A stretch of DNA of 50,091 nt from Acidovorax sp. (GCA_030692685.1 JAUXZO010000095.1:1-50091); one strand, 5' to 3'; shown: positions 20,452-31,702, counted from the stretch's first letter. Notes: a model not told the origin generated them from the sequence alone. Numbers and translations are program-made.

Positions 20452-21363
20452 TCAACTGCGGGCTTTGCGCGTCTTGGGCTGCGGCTGCTGTGCGTCGATA
20501 AAGCCCAGCGCTGACCGCACCACGGCCTCCATCGCGGGCGACGACGGGTCTTCGCGATAGCTCACGTGGATGGGCAGTGGCCGCAGCGCAATGTCGCAGG
20601 CGAGCGCGCGCAGATCGGGGAAGGCCAGCATCCGCTGCACGGCCAGGCGCGGAAGCGTGGCCACACCAAATCCGCCTTGCACCAGCTGCACCATGGCAGA
20701 GATCGACGAAATGGTGTGCACGCAGCGGGGCTCCACCTGCGCCTGGCGCAGTGTGTCGAGCAGGTACACATGGGGTTGCGAGCCCCGCTGAAACGTGAGG
20801 ATGTCGGTGCCCACAAAGTCTTCGGGCGCATAGCGCCGTTTGCGGTGAATCTTGCTGTTACCCACAAACACCATTTCCATGGGCGTCAACGCCTGGCTGC
20901 GAATGCCTTCGGCCGATGCGGGCAAGGCCGCAAATACGGCGTCCAGCGTACCCCGGCGGATCTGGTCGAGCAGCACGGGCGTGGATTCGACCGTGAGTTC
21001 CAGCTCCAGCAGCGGGTTGTCTTTGCGCAGTTGTTCCACCCACGGAATCAGCCATGAATGCAGGACCGACTCGATGGCCCCCAGGCGTATCGACACCTCG
21101 AGCGGGCCGCCCGATCCCATCTCGGCCTTGAGCTGGCGCTGCAGCTCCAGCATGCGTTTGGCGTAGGTCAAAAAGCGCGTGCCCGCCACCGTCAGCTTGA
21201 AGTGCTTGTCGCGCCGGTCCAGCAGCAACACACCCAGCTCTTCCTCCAGCGCGGCCACGCGGCTGGACATGGCCGACTGGGTCAAAAACAGCTTCTCGGC
21301 TGCGCGCGTCACGCTCTTGAGGGAGGCCACCCAGTAGAAGGCTTCAACAAAACGCAGGTTCAT
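20452..21363 (-). CDS. LysR family transcriptional regulator
   Basis: The ATG at 21363 gives the standard LysR start MNLRFVEAFYWVASLKSVTRAAEKLFLTQ and 303 residues; the upstream extension of the frame is not family-like. The winged helix-turn-helix (1-60) is followed by a periplasmic-binding-protein-like effector domain (about 90-295). It is encoded directly upstream of, and in the same direction as, the oxoproline/TRAP operon, separated by 324 bp with three dyads. It probably activates that operon in response to its substrate. Confidence 0.92.
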   Translation of the reverse strand: MNLRFVEAFYWVASLKSVTRAAEKLFLTQSAMSSRVAALEEELGVLLLDRRDKHFKLTVAGTRFLTYAKRMLELQRQLKAEMGSGGPLEVSIRLGAIESVLHSWLIPWVEQLRKDNPLLELELTVESTPVLLDQIRRGTLDAVFAALPASAEGIRSQALTPMEMVFVGNSKIHRKRRYAPEDFVGTDILTFQRGSQPHVYLLDTLRQAQVEPRCVHTISSISAMVQLVQGGFGVATLPRLAVQRMLAFPDLRALACDIALRPLPIHVSYREDPSSPAMEAVVRSALGFIDAQQPQPKTRKARS

Positions 21364-21558
21364 GGATGTACTCCGGCCGGGCCGGCAAGTGACTGGTCGT
21401 AAGGTGCACCAGGGCAGTGCAGCCAACCGCTGTCAGCGCAGGTTACGCAACGACGGCGGCGCCATTCTGCAAGCAATCAACGGGGTGCAAGGCGCAGCAG
21501 TCAGCAAAAAGAAACCCATGGTAGATGCACGCTGACTGCAAACATCGCAGCACGCAAG

Positions 21559-21620
21559 CTACTAATTTGATAGCTATTAGCGATTATGGGATAAGCGCTA
21601 GCGGCCATTTTTACCAAGAA
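21559..21620. repeat. Dispersed AGCGCTTA hairpin repeat, copy 2
   Basis: TTTGATAGCTATTAGCGATT, then ATAAGCGCTAGCGGCCATTT and TTACC. It matches the copy at 49541-49597 through its tail. One stem position is mutated (GCGATT for GCGCTT). It ends directly at the lrp-like stop codon. The rest of 21364-21558 shows no feature. Confidence 0.75.
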
Positions 21621-22079
21621 TTAGCCCGCAAACAGCGGAAGATCCGCTTTCTTGAGCGTGCGCAGCACAAAGCTCGACCGGCTGTGCCGGATGCCCTTGA
21701 TCTTGTAAAGCTTCTCGCGCAACAGGCGCTCGTAGTCGCGCGTGTCCTTCACCACGATACGCAGCAGGTAGTCGTAGTCGCCCGACACCAAATGCGCTTC
21801 GATCACTTCGGGAATGCTGGCCAGCGTTTCGCCAAATTTTTCGAGCGTGTTGTCCGAATGGCTGTCCAGCGTGACCTGCACCAGCACCGTGTCCGCCAGG
21901 TCCAGCGACTGCGGGTTGATGCGCACGGTGTAACCCTGGATGACACCCGCCTCCTCCATCTTCTTGATGCGACCCCAGCAGGGCGACGCACTCAGGCCCA
22001 CGGCCTGGCCAATCTCTTGCAGACTGGCGCGGGCGTTGCCCTGAAGCACAGCGAGAATTTTTCTATCGAGTCGATCCAT
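21621..22079 (-). CDS. Lrp/AsnC family transcriptional regulator
   Basis: The 152-residue protein has an N-terminal helix-turn-helix (MDRLDRKILAVLQGNARASLQEIGQAVGLSASPCWGRIKKME) and a C-terminal RAM ligand/oligomerisation domain (VEAHLVSGDYDYLLRIVVKD motif). Family members form octamers and respond to amino acids. It is divergent from a TRAP transporter operon at 22489 across a 409-bp gap and may regulate it. The inducing amino acid is unknown. Confidence 0.93.
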   Translation of the reverse strand: MDRLDRKILAVLQGNARASLQEIGQAVGLSASPCWGRIKKMEEAGVIQGYTVRINPQSLDLADTVLVQVTLDSHSDNTLEKFGETLASIPEVIEAHLVSGDYDYLLRIVVKDTRDYERLLREKLYKIKGIRHSRSSFVLRTLKKADLPLFAG

Positions 22080-22222
22080 TGGCCGGATTATTCACCAATC
22101 CATCGATCTGCAGAAAATTATTCTGCATTTCTCAATATTCAAAGCGAATTCAGCAAATTCATCTCTACCCAGGCGCGCATACTTCTTACATCAAGGCGTT
22201 CTTACCGGATCGCACAAACTGA

Positions 22223-22260
22223 CAAGGCCCCGGCTGGTTACCGCCAGCGCGGGGCCCTTG
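22223..22260. other. Strong isolated hairpin in the lrp / dctP intergenic region
   Basis: CAAGGCCCCGGCTGG pairs with CCAGCGCGGGGCCCTTG through 15 base pairs with two single-base bulges and a TTACCG loop. No T-run follows on either strand. A smaller TGCCCC...GGGGCA hairpin lies at 22373-22391. Both could sit in the leader of the TRAP operon. Otherwise the 409-bp gap holds an A+T-rich stretch (22085-22160) likely to contain promoters. Confidence 0.5.
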
Positions 22261-22488
22261 GCATGTGGGCGCATCCACAAGGCAGTCCACACGACGGCAC
22301 AAGCGCCGCCAGAGCATGACAAGAAGCTGACGGACCGCCTTTAATAAGCACGCTTACCAGCACAAACCCCGATGCCCCATCAAGAGGGGCACCGCCATAA
22401 TTTGCGCGAGGCTGGCACCCTGTGTCACCACCCTCCCCTAAGGCGCACGCCCCGAGGCGGCCCCTACAACACCCCAACAGGAGACAGC

Positions 22489-23460
22489 ATGCAACTGACC
22501 AAACTCGTCGTCGGCCTGAGCCTTGCGCTCGGCTTTGTGGCCACCGCTGCCGCGCAGACCACCATGCGCATCAGCATCTCGACGGCCCAAAACTCCCATC
22601 AGGGCATTGCCATCGACACGTTTGCCAAGGAAGTCGAAAAGCGCACGGCTGGCCGCTACAAGGTGCAGACGTTCTACAACGGCGCATTGGGTGGCGAGCG
22701 CGAGTCGATTGAAGCCGTGCAGCTTGGCACGCAAGAGCTGGCGTTCAGCTCCACCGGCCCTGTGCCCAACTTTGTGCCCGAGGCGCGCATCTTTGACGTG
22801 CCCTTCCTGTTCCGCGACAAGGCCCATGCCCGCGCCGTGCTGGACGGCCCCATCGGCCAGGAGATGCTGACCAAGTTCGACAGCAAGGGCTTCAAGGCGC
22901 TAGCCTGGGCCGAAAACGGCTTTAGGCACATGACGAACAGCAAACGCTCGGTCAACACGCCTGAAGACCTCAAGGGTCTGAAGATGCGCACGATGGAAAA
23001 TCCGGTGCACATCGCGGCGTACAAGGGCTTTGGCATCATCACCACGCCCATGGCATTCCCGGAAGTGTTCACCGCGCTGCAACAAGGCACCGTAGACGGC
23101 CAGGAGAACCCGCTGCCCGTGATCATCTCGGCCAAGTTCGACCAGGTGCAAAAGCACCTGACACTGACCGGACACGTGTATTCGCCCGCCATCTTCGTGA
23201 TGAACAAGGCCTCGTTCGAGAAGCTCTCGGCCGCCGACAAGCAAGCCTTCATCGACGCTGCCAAGGAAGGCACCAAGGCCAACCGCGCCCGTGTGGACGA
23301 AGACGATGCCAAGGGCGTGGCCGACCTGCGTGCCAAGGGCATGACGGTGGTGGACAACCCGGACAAGTCCAAGTTTGTGGCGGCCCTGGCCCCTGTGAAC
23401 GCCGAGTTTGAAAAGCAGTTTGGCAAGGCCACCCTCGACAAGATCCGCGACGTCAAGTAA
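22489..23460 (+). CDS. dctP: TRAP transporter substrate-binding protein DctP
   Basis: The ATG at 22489, with an AGGAG 7 bases upstream, gives 323 residues with the signal peptide MQLTKLVVGLSLALGFVATAAAQ. The DctP fold includes GGERESIEAVQLGTQEL and the ligand-binding segment LKGLKMRTMENPVH, whose arginine binds carboxylates, and VDGQENPL. This is the classical C4-dicarboxylate/sialic-acid-like type and is different from the two binding proteins at 15-19 kb. It is followed by a terminator-like hairpin and then dctQM. Confidence 0.95.
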   Translation: MQLTKLVVGLSLALGFVATAAAQTTMRISISTAQNSHQGIAIDTFAKEVEKRTAGRYKVQTFYNGALGGERESIEAVQLGTQELAFSSTGPVPNFVPEARIFDVPFLFRDKAHARAVLDGPIGQEMLTKFDSKGFKALAWAENGFRHMTNSKRSVNTPEDLKGLKMRTMENPVHIAAYKGFGIITTPMAFPEVFTALQQGTVDGQENPLPVIISAKFDQVQKHLTLTGHVYSPAIFVMNKASFEKLSAADKQAFIDAAKEGTKANRARVDEDDAKGVADLRAKGMTVVDNPDKSKFVAALAPVNAEFEKQFGKATLDKIRDVK

Positions 23461-23504
23461 TCATCAAGCGGTGCACCGGTTACTATATTTTTAGTAGCAC
23501 ATAA

Positions 23505-23535
23505 CGCCCGTAGCATAAGCGCTACGGGCGTTTTT
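23505..23535 (+). terminator. Intra-operon terminator between dctP and dctQ
   Basis: CGCCCGTAGC-ATAAGC-GCTACGGGCG is a perfect 10-bp stem followed by TTTTT. It lies between the binding protein and the permease genes, so it may limit read-through and keep DctP in excess over the membrane subunits. Confidence 0.88.
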
Positions 23536-23597
23536 ATCTTTATTGAATCGTTTTTTTGTTTGTCTGAACCCATGGATTCCATGGCGTCCTCTGCCCC

Positions 23598-24092
23598 ATG
23601 AAAAAAGCTTTTCTGATGTTTGAACGCGGCGCCACCTTTGCCGCGTTGCTGGGCGCATGCGCCATGCTGGTCACTGCGGCCACGCTGGGCATGTTCCAGA
23701 TCCTGACCCGCTTTGTGCTGGAACAACCCGCTGAGTGGACCGAGGTGCTGATCCGCTTCACCCTGATCTGGATGGTGTTTCTGGCCATCCCCACCGCGTT
23801 CCGCCAAGGCGCCATGGTGAGCGTGGATGTGGTGTACCGCTGGAGCCCGCCGCGCGTGCGCCGGGTGCTGGACTATGTGGTGGCGCTGGCAGCGCTGGCA
23901 CTGATTGGCGTGATCATCTGGTTTGGCTGGGACTACGCACAGCGCGGCAGTGTGCAGTCGATGGCGGGGCTTGAATCCGTCTCCATGTTCTGGGCCTACG
24001 TGGCCATGCCGGTCGGTGGTGTGTTCAGCGCCATTGGCATCATCGGCAATCTCATAGACCCCCAACGCCTTGAGCTGGAGACCGCGCAATGA
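23598..24092 (+). CDS. dctQ: TRAP transporter small permease DctQ
   Basis: The 164-residue membrane protein has four hydrophobic segments and the DctQ pattern FVLEQPAEWTEVLIRFTLIWMVFLAIPTAFRQGAMVSVDV. Its stop overlaps the dctM start by ATGA, indicating translational coupling. It belongs to the dctPQM operon beginning at 22489. Confidence 0.93.
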   Translation: MKKAFLMFERGATFAALLGACAMLVTAATLGMFQILTRFVLEQPAEWTEVLIRFTLIWMVFLAIPTAFRQGAMVSVDVVYRWSPPRVRRVLDYVVALAALALIGVIIWFGWDYAQRGSVQSMAGLESVSMFWAYVAMPVGGVFSAIGIIGNLIDPQRLELETAQ

Positions 24093-25366
24093 CCCCCGTC
24101 ATGATCACCACCATGGTGCTGTGTTTTGCACTCACCGTGTCCGTGGCCGTCTCCATCGGGCTGGCTTCCATCCTGGGGATTCAGGTGGCCAACGCCAACA
24201 TGCTGATCTCGGTGAAGGAGATGTTTGGCTCCATCAACAAGTTTCCGCTGGCTGCCATTCCTTTCTTCATTCTGGCGGGCAACCTGATGGAAACGGGCGG
24301 CATCTCGCGCCGCCTGGTCGAGTTTGCCAAGAGCATTGTGGGTGGCGTGCAAGGCGGATTGCCGATGACCTGCGTGTTGACCTGCATGATTTTTGCGGCC
24401 GTCTCGGGCTCGTCGGTGGCCACCACGTTTGCGATTGGCGCCATCCTGATCCCTGCACTCATCAAACATGGCTACCCCACTAGCTACGCCGCGTCATTGC
24501 AGGCCACCAGCGCCGAACTGGGGGTGGTGATTCCGCCCTCCATTCCGCTCATCCTCTATGGCGTGAGCGCCGAAGTGTCGATTGGCGAGCTGTTCATCGC
24601 GGGCTTTGGGCCCGGTCTATTGATCGCTGGTGCGCTCATGCTGTTTGTGTGGGCGTATTGCAAGTGGAAGGGCTGGGGCAAGAACGATGGCGATGGCCGC
24701 ATGCCGCTGGGCAAGGCCACGCTGCAGGCCGGCTGGGCGTTGCTGATGCCGGTGATCATCCTCGGCGGCATCTACGGTGGCATCTTTACGCCTACTGAGG
24801 CGTCGGCGGTGGCGGTGTTTTACGCACTCATCATCGGTGTGGTGATCTACCGCGAGATCCGCCTCAAAGACCTGTTCGGCATTCTGCGCAAGTCGGCTAT
24901 CTCATCGGCCGTGATCATGTTCATCATTGCCAACGCCGGTTTGTTTGCCTTCCTGATCACACGCGCTGGCGTGCCCGATGCCATTGGCCGCTGGCTGGAG
25001 GCAGTGCTGCAGTCGCCCACACTGTTCCTGCTGGGGGTAAACGCGGCGCTGTTCATCATCGGCATGTTCATCGAGACCAGCGCCGCCATCATCGTGCTGG
25101 CGCCCATCCTGGCGCCTGTGGCCATGCACTTTGGGGTAGACCCGGTGCACTTCGGCCTGATCATGGTGGTGAACCTGGCCATGGGCATGATCACGCCGCC
25201 GTTTGGGGTGAACCTGTTTGCAGCCTGCACGGTGGCGCGAATATCGCTGGACCGCATCGTGGGGCACTTGATTCCGTTTGTGCTGGTCATCATGGCGTGC
25301 CTGATGATCGTCACCTATGTGCCGCAGTTGTCGCTGGGTTTGCGCGATCTGGTCTACGCAAAGTAG
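24089..25366 (+). CDS. dctM: TRAP transporter large permease DctM
   Basis: The 425-residue polytopic membrane protein has family signatures FPLAAIPFFILAGNLMETGGISRRL, AAVSGSSVATTFAIGAILIPAL, ELGVVIPPSIPLILYGV and MGMITPPFGVNLFAA. It forms the translocation channel with DctQ; the binding protein at 22489 supplies substrate, probably a dicarboxylate. The gene ends only about 10 bp before the glycine riboswitch, so read-through into gcvTHP is possible. Confidence 0.95.
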   Translation: MTPVMITTMVLCFALTVSVAVSIGLASILGIQVANANMLISVKEMFGSINKFPLAAIPFFILAGNLMETGGISRRLVEFAKSIVGGVQGGLPMTCVLTCMIFAAVSGSSVATTFAIGAILIPALIKHGYPTSYAASLQATSAELGVVIPPSIPLILYGVSAEVSIGELFIAGFGPGLLIAGALMLFVWAYCKWKGWGKNDGDGRMPLGKATLQAGWALLMPVIILGGIYGGIFTPTEASAVAVFYALIIGVVIYREIRLKDLFGILRKSAISSAVIMFIIANAGLFAFLITRAGVPDAIGRWLEAVLQSPTLFLLGVNAALFIIGMFIETSAAIIVLAPILAPVAMHFGVDPVHFGLIMVVNLAMGMITPPFGVNLFAACTVARISLDRIVGHLIPFVLVIMACLMIVTYVPQLSLGLRDLVYAK

Positions 25367-25376
25367 TTAGAATCGT

Positions 25377-25605
25377 CCGGTCAGGAGAGAGCGCCAGGCC
25401 CCAACAGGTCACGGCGCCGCCGAAGGCGCAGGCAGCAGCCAAACGCTCAGGCAAAAGGACTGACAACCGCCCGCAGTGATGCGGGCGTTCCCTTGCTGGA
25501 GAGAGATGGCCCACCGCACCGCGTGATGAGGCCATCCACCGAAGGAGCAAACCGCACGGCCAGCCAGGGCGCTGCGGTGAATCTCTCAGGTACAGCGGAC
25601 AGCAG
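25377..25605 (+). promoter_or_regulatory. Tandem glycine riboswitch
   Basis: Aptamer 1 spans about 25378-25465, with GTCAGGAGAGAGCG, GCCGAAGGCGCAGGC and CTCAGGCAAAAGGACTGAC. Aptamer 2 spans about 25493-25605, with GCTGGAGAGAGATGGCCC, CACCGAAGGAGCAAACC and CTCTCAGGTACAGCGGACAGC. These are the conserved glycine-riboswitch cores, and the RNA precedes gcvT. A perfect hairpin CGCCCGCA-GTGA-TGCGGGCG sits in the linker between the aptamers. It should switch on glycine cleavage when glycine is high. Confidence 0.95.
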
Positions 25606-25658
25606 GGCAAATCCCGTGATCATTCTTTGTGATGGTCGCGGCCCCCATTTGCCCGGAG
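25605..25658 (+). promoter_or_regulatory. Riboswitch expression platform and gcvT ribosome binding site
   Basis: GGGCAAAT (25605-25612) is complementary to ATTTGCCC (25647-25654), which abuts the GGAG Shine-Dalgarno (25655-25658) of gcvT. The first Gs also lie in the 3' strand of the aptamer 2 closing stem (CAGCAGGG with CCCTTGCTG). The two pairings compete, consistent with translational control. Inference. Confidence 0.55.
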
Positions 25659-25664
25659 TCCGCC

Positions 25665-26801
25665 ATGTCATTCGCCACTACCGCCCCCCTGCTCACCACG
25701 CCCCTGAACGCCCTGCACATCGAGCTGGGCGCCCGCATGGTGCCGTTTGCCGGCTATTGCATGCCCGTGCAGTACCCCGCAGGCCTGATGGCCGAACACC
25801 AGCACACCCGCAGCGCAGCAGGCTTGTTTGATGTGTCGCACATGGGTCAGCTCAAACTGGTCGGGCCTGATGCCGCTGCCGCTTTTGAAACCCTGATGCC
25901 CGTAGACGTGATTGACCTGCCCGTGGGCAAGCAGCGCTACGGTCTTCTCCTGACAGATGACGGCACGGTCATTGACGACCTGATGTTCTTCAACAAAGGC
26001 AACAACGAGATCTTCGTCATCGTGAACGGCGCGTGCAAAGTCGGCGACATCGCCCACATTAAGGCGCGCATCGGCCAGCGTTGCGATGTGATCCCGCTGC
26101 CCGACCACGCCTTGCTGGCACTGCAAGGCCCGCAGGCTGTCACGGCATTGACGCGACTGGCACCGGGCGTCGAAAAGCTGGTGTTCATGACGGGTGGCGA
26201 TTTTTCCATCGCAGGCTGCGACTGTTTTGTGACCCGCAGCGGCTACACCGGCGAAGATGGATTTGAAATCTCCGTGCCTGCCGCGCAGGCCGACACCCTG
26301 GCCCGCGCCCTGCTGGCCCAGCCCGAAGTCAAACCCATCGGCCTTGGTGCGCGCAACTCGCTGAGGCTCGAAGCCGGGCTGTGCCTGTATGGCAACGACA
26401 TCGACACCACCACCACCCCGCCCGAGGCCGCACTGAACTGGGCGATCCAGAAGGTGCGCCGCACCGGTGGTGCCCGCGCAGGCGGCTTCCCCGGCGCCGA
26501 CAAGGTACTGGCGCAGATCGACAACCCCGCCGCCCTGCCCCGCAAACGCGTCGGCCTGGTGGCGCTGGAGCGTGTGCCGGTGCGCGAACACACCGAGCTG
26601 CAGAGTACCGATGGCCAGAAGATCGGCGAAGTGACCAGCGGCCTGCTGGGCCCCACGGTAAACGAGCCTGTGGCCATGGGCTATGTGGCACCCGCCTTTG
26701 CCGCCATCGGCACGCGGGTGAACGCCATCGTGCGTGGCAAGGCTGTGCCGATGGAGGTGCGCGCCATGCCCTTCCTGCCTGCCAACTATTTCCGCGGCTG
26801 A
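25665..26801 (+). CDS. gcvT: Glycine cleavage system T protein (aminomethyltransferase)
   Basis: The ATG at 25665, 6 bases after GGAG, gives 378 residues; an in-frame GTG at 25629 lies inside the expression platform and is less likely. GcvT moves the aminomethyl carbon from lipoyl-GcvH to tetrahydrofolate, releasing ammonia. Typical segments are VPFAGYCMPVQYPAG, FDVSHMGQL, DDGTVIDDLMFF, SGYTGEDGFEI and GARNSLRLEAGLCLYGNDI. It is the first gene of gcvTHP, under a glycine riboswitch. Confidence 0.97.
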   Translation: MSFATTAPLLTTPLNALHIELGARMVPFAGYCMPVQYPAGLMAEHQHTRSAAGLFDVSHMGQLKLVGPDAAAAFETLMPVDVIDLPVGKQRYGLLLTDDGTVIDDLMFFNKGNNEIFVIVNGACKVGDIAHIKARIGQRCDVIPLPDHALLALQGPQAVTALTRLAPGVEKLVFMTGGDFSIAGCDCFVTRSGYTGEDGFEISVPAAQADTLARALLAQPEVKPIGLGARNSLRLEAGLCLYGNDIDTTTTPPEAALNWAIQKVRRTGGARAGGFPGADKVLAQIDNPAALPRKRVGLVALERVPVREHTELQSTDGQKIGEVTSGLLGPTVNEPVAMGYVAPAFAAIGTRVNAIVRGKAVPMEVRAMPFLPANYFRG

Positions 26802-26811
26802 AGAAATGACC

Positions 26812-26895
26812 CACCCCCTGAGTCGCCTGCGGCGCCTTCCCCCTGGAAGGGGGACGCCCCCAGCGCGGCGGGGCGGCCCTTGCGCGGCGGCCCTC
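26812..26895. repeat. Comamonadaceae-type GC-rich intergenic repeat, copy B
   Basis: CCCCCTGAGTCGCCTGCGG is followed by TCCCCC-TGGAA-GGGGGA and GCGCGGCGGGGCGGCCC. Its first part resembles the copy at 2466. It occupies part of the gcvT-gcvH gap; the remainder to 27011 shows no other element except the GAGGAG ribosome site of gcvH. Confidence 0.6.
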
Positions 26896-27011
26896 GCCGA
26901 GAGAACGCGCGGGCTCTGTGTGCAGCACTCAGTCGTAGTCACGCAGGGCGCCAAGCCGCTTACATTGCAGATTCATCCCTTTCATTTTTCTAGTTGCTTG
27001 AGGAGCCTCCC

Positions 27012-27386
27012 ATGACCGTCAAATTCTCCAAAGACCACGAATGGATCAACGCCGCTGACGCCAATGCGGCGGTGGTCGGCATCACCGTGCACGCGCAAGA
27101 CGCGCTGGGCGACGTGGTGTTTGTCGACCTGCCTGCCGTCGGCACCACATTTGCCCAAGGCGATGTCGCGGGCGTGGTCGAGTCCGTGAAGGCCGCCGCC
27201 GACGTGTACATGCCCGTGACCGGCGAAATCGTGGAAGTGAACGAAGCCCTGCGTGCCGACCCCTCGCTGGCCAACAGCGACCCCTTGGTGGCGGGCTGGT
27301 TCTTTAAAGTGAAGCTGGCCGATGCCGCCCAGCTGGATGAACTGATGGACGAAACCGCCTACAGCGCGTTCGCCGCCAACGCTTGA
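27012..27386 (+). CDS. gcvH: Glycine cleavage system H protein
   Basis: The ATG at 27012, after GAGGAG, gives 124 residues, the usual length. GcvH carries the lipoyl arm that shuttles the aminomethyl group between GcvP, GcvT and the lipoamide dehydrogenase. The lipoylation site is Lys60 in VVESVKAAADVYMP. FSKDHEWI near the N-terminus and the ALGDVVFVDLP segment are typical. The alternative start at 26994 would have no ribosome site. Confidence 0.97.
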   Translation: MTVKFSKDHEWINAADANAAVVGITVHAQDALGDVVFVDLPAVGTTFAQGDVAGVVESVKAAADVYMPVTGEIVEVNEALRADPSLANSDPLVAGWFFKVKLADAAQLDELMDETAYSAFAANA

Positions 27387-27399
27387 ACAGATGTAAACG

Positions 27400-27535
27400 G
27401 GTGTGAACACTTCACACCAAAAACCATAGCTGGTTGCGCTTGAAAACAGTGCGTTTCAGATAGAAATGTATTTGGAACCCTTTAATAACAAGCGCTAGCA
27501 GCTTCTTTTTTAATAGCAAACCGGATTGCCCGCCC
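27400..27535. repeat. Hairpin and repeat-like block between gcvH and gcvP
   Basis: GGTGTGAA-CAC-TTCACACC (27400-27418) is a perfect 8-bp stem without a T-run. The following A+T-rich stretch, including AACAAGCGCTAGCAGCTTCT (27488-27507), resembles the dispersed AGCGCT repeats but is longer and diverged. There is no clear Shine-Dalgarno before gcvP. Confidence 0.5.
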
Positions 27536-27536
27536 T

Positions 27537-30449
<2,913 letters not shown>

Positions 30450-30455
30450 AGCACC

Positions 30456-31067
30456 GTGAACGTCTCCACCAGCGCCTGTACCGTCTGCCGGCCACCCGCG
30501 CTGGAAGCGCTGGTCCAGTCTGAACCCGCTCTGGCCGCGCTGTGGCAGGCGCTGCCCGTGCGCCAGTTCGGCGCAGGCACGTTGCTGCAGCAAGCGGGCG
30601 AGACCAGCACGCGCTGTTGGCAGGTGCGCAGCGGTGTGGTTCGTCTGTTCTACCTTAACGATCAGGGCACAGAGCGCAACCGTTCATTCCACGGCACTGG
30701 CAACTGGGTTGCGGGCAGCCTGCCACCACAGGTCTTGCCCAGCCCCTACGCCATTGAGTCCCTGTCGATGGTGGAGGCTGTGGAGCTGCCCTATGCCACA
30801 CTGGAACAGTGCCTGCGCACCTTCCCCCACATTGGCACACCCCTGCAAGAGGCCCTGGGCTATGTCTTTCAGCAGCACGCCCTGCGAGAGGCCGAATTGC
30901 TCAGCCACCCACCCGAGGTGCGCTACCAGTCCTTTCTGGCCACGCATGGCGATCTGGCCCCGCATCTGCCGCAGCACCATGTGGCCAGCTACCTGGGCAT
31001 CTCGCCGGTGTCGCTCTCACGCATCCGGTCGCGGCTGGGCATGATTGACGTGGCAAACGGTCGTTAA
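30456..31067 (+). CDS. Crp/Fnr family transcriptional regulator
   Basis: The gene has a GTG start 6 bp after gcvP and gives 203 residues. An N-terminal cyclic-nucleotide-binding-like beta barrel (about 20-120; GTLLQQAGETSTRCWQVRSGVVRLF) is followed by the dimer helix and a short Crp-type helix-turn-helix (HHVASYLGISPVSLSRIRSRLG). No Fnr-type cysteine cluster is apparent, and the cAMP-contact residues are not clearly conserved, so the effector is unknown. Position suggests co-transcription with gcvTHP, perhaps by chance. It converges with the cytochrome gene. Confidence 0.88.
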   Translation: MNVSTSACTVCRPPALEALVQSEPALAALWQALPVRQFGAGTLLQQAGETSTRCWQVRSGVVRLFYLNDQGTERNRSFHGTGNWVAGSLPPQVLPSPYAIESLSMVEAVELPYATLEQCLRTFPHIGTPLQEALGYVFQQHALREAELLSHPPEVRYQSFLATHGDLAPHLPQHHVASYLGISPVSLSRIRSRLGMIDVANGR

Positions 31068-31072
31068 GTGCC

Positions 31073-31702
31073 TCACGGCTCCAGCGCCCACGCGTTGACT
31101 GTGCGGGCGCGCCCTGGCATCACCACCAAGGGCAGGGTTTCGCGGTCCATCACAGCGTGGCCCGGCACCAGCCCGTTCAGATGCAGCAAATGCGCCGTCA
31201 CGGCATACACCTCAGCATCGGTGAGGCTCTTGGGGGCATGCAGGGGCATGCCCCTGCGCACATAGTCGAACACCGTGGTGGCATAGGGCCACATCGCGCC
31301 CACCGACAGAACCTGCAGCGGGTACTTGCGCACGCGCAAGGGGCGCAGCGGGTCGCTCCAGCCAATGAAACCATCCGTGCCCGCCAGCCGCGCGGCAGGC
31401 CCTTCGATGCCTTGGGCGCCATGACAGGCCGCGCAGTGCATGGCATACAGCCGCGAACCCTGCTCCACACTGCCCCGGCCGGGTGGCAGGTTGCGGCCAT
31501 CGGGGAAGACGGTGATGGCATAGCGCTCAATGTCGGCGGGTGACAGCGCTAGCCCCAGGCCGATGGCCATGGAGCTTGGTGGAGTTTGCGCCTCGCTAGC
31601 GCCACCAGCGGTCAGCACCGCCGCTGCCATCACCACAGCCACGCCCAGCCGCACAGTTGCGCGCGCGGCGAGCAGCACATGGCAACACATGTGTTCACGC
31701 AT
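31073..31702 (-). CDS. c-type cytochrome partner of the SoxC-like dehydrogenase
   Basis: The ATG at 31702 lies inside the 3' end of the molybdoenzyme gene (8-bp overlap), a coupled arrangement, and gives 209 residues. An N-terminal hydrophobic signal (AARATVRLGVAVVMAAAVLTAGGASEAQ) exports it. A single haem-binding CAACH is at 90-94, and GMPLHAPKSL provides a probable Met ligand. It probably accepts electrons from the adjacent sulfite/sulfane dehydrogenase. With one haem it is smaller than dihaem SoxD and larger than SorB. Confidence 0.85.
   Translation of the reverse strand: MREHMCCHVLLAARATVRLGVAVVMAAAVLTAGGASEAQTPPSSMAIGLGLALSPADIERYAITVFPDGRNLPPGRGSVEQGSRLYAMHCAACHGAQGIEGPAARLAGTDGFIGWSDPLRPLRVRKYPLQVLSVGAMWPYATTVFDYVRRGMPLHAPKSLTDAEVYAVTAHLLHLNGLVPGHAVMDRETLPLVVMPGRARTVNAWALEP

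Noticed and set aside
22223..22260. Hairpin considered as tRNA or rho-independent terminator
   Set aside because: It lacks the cloverleaf arms and any T-run on either strand, so it is reported only as a hairpin.
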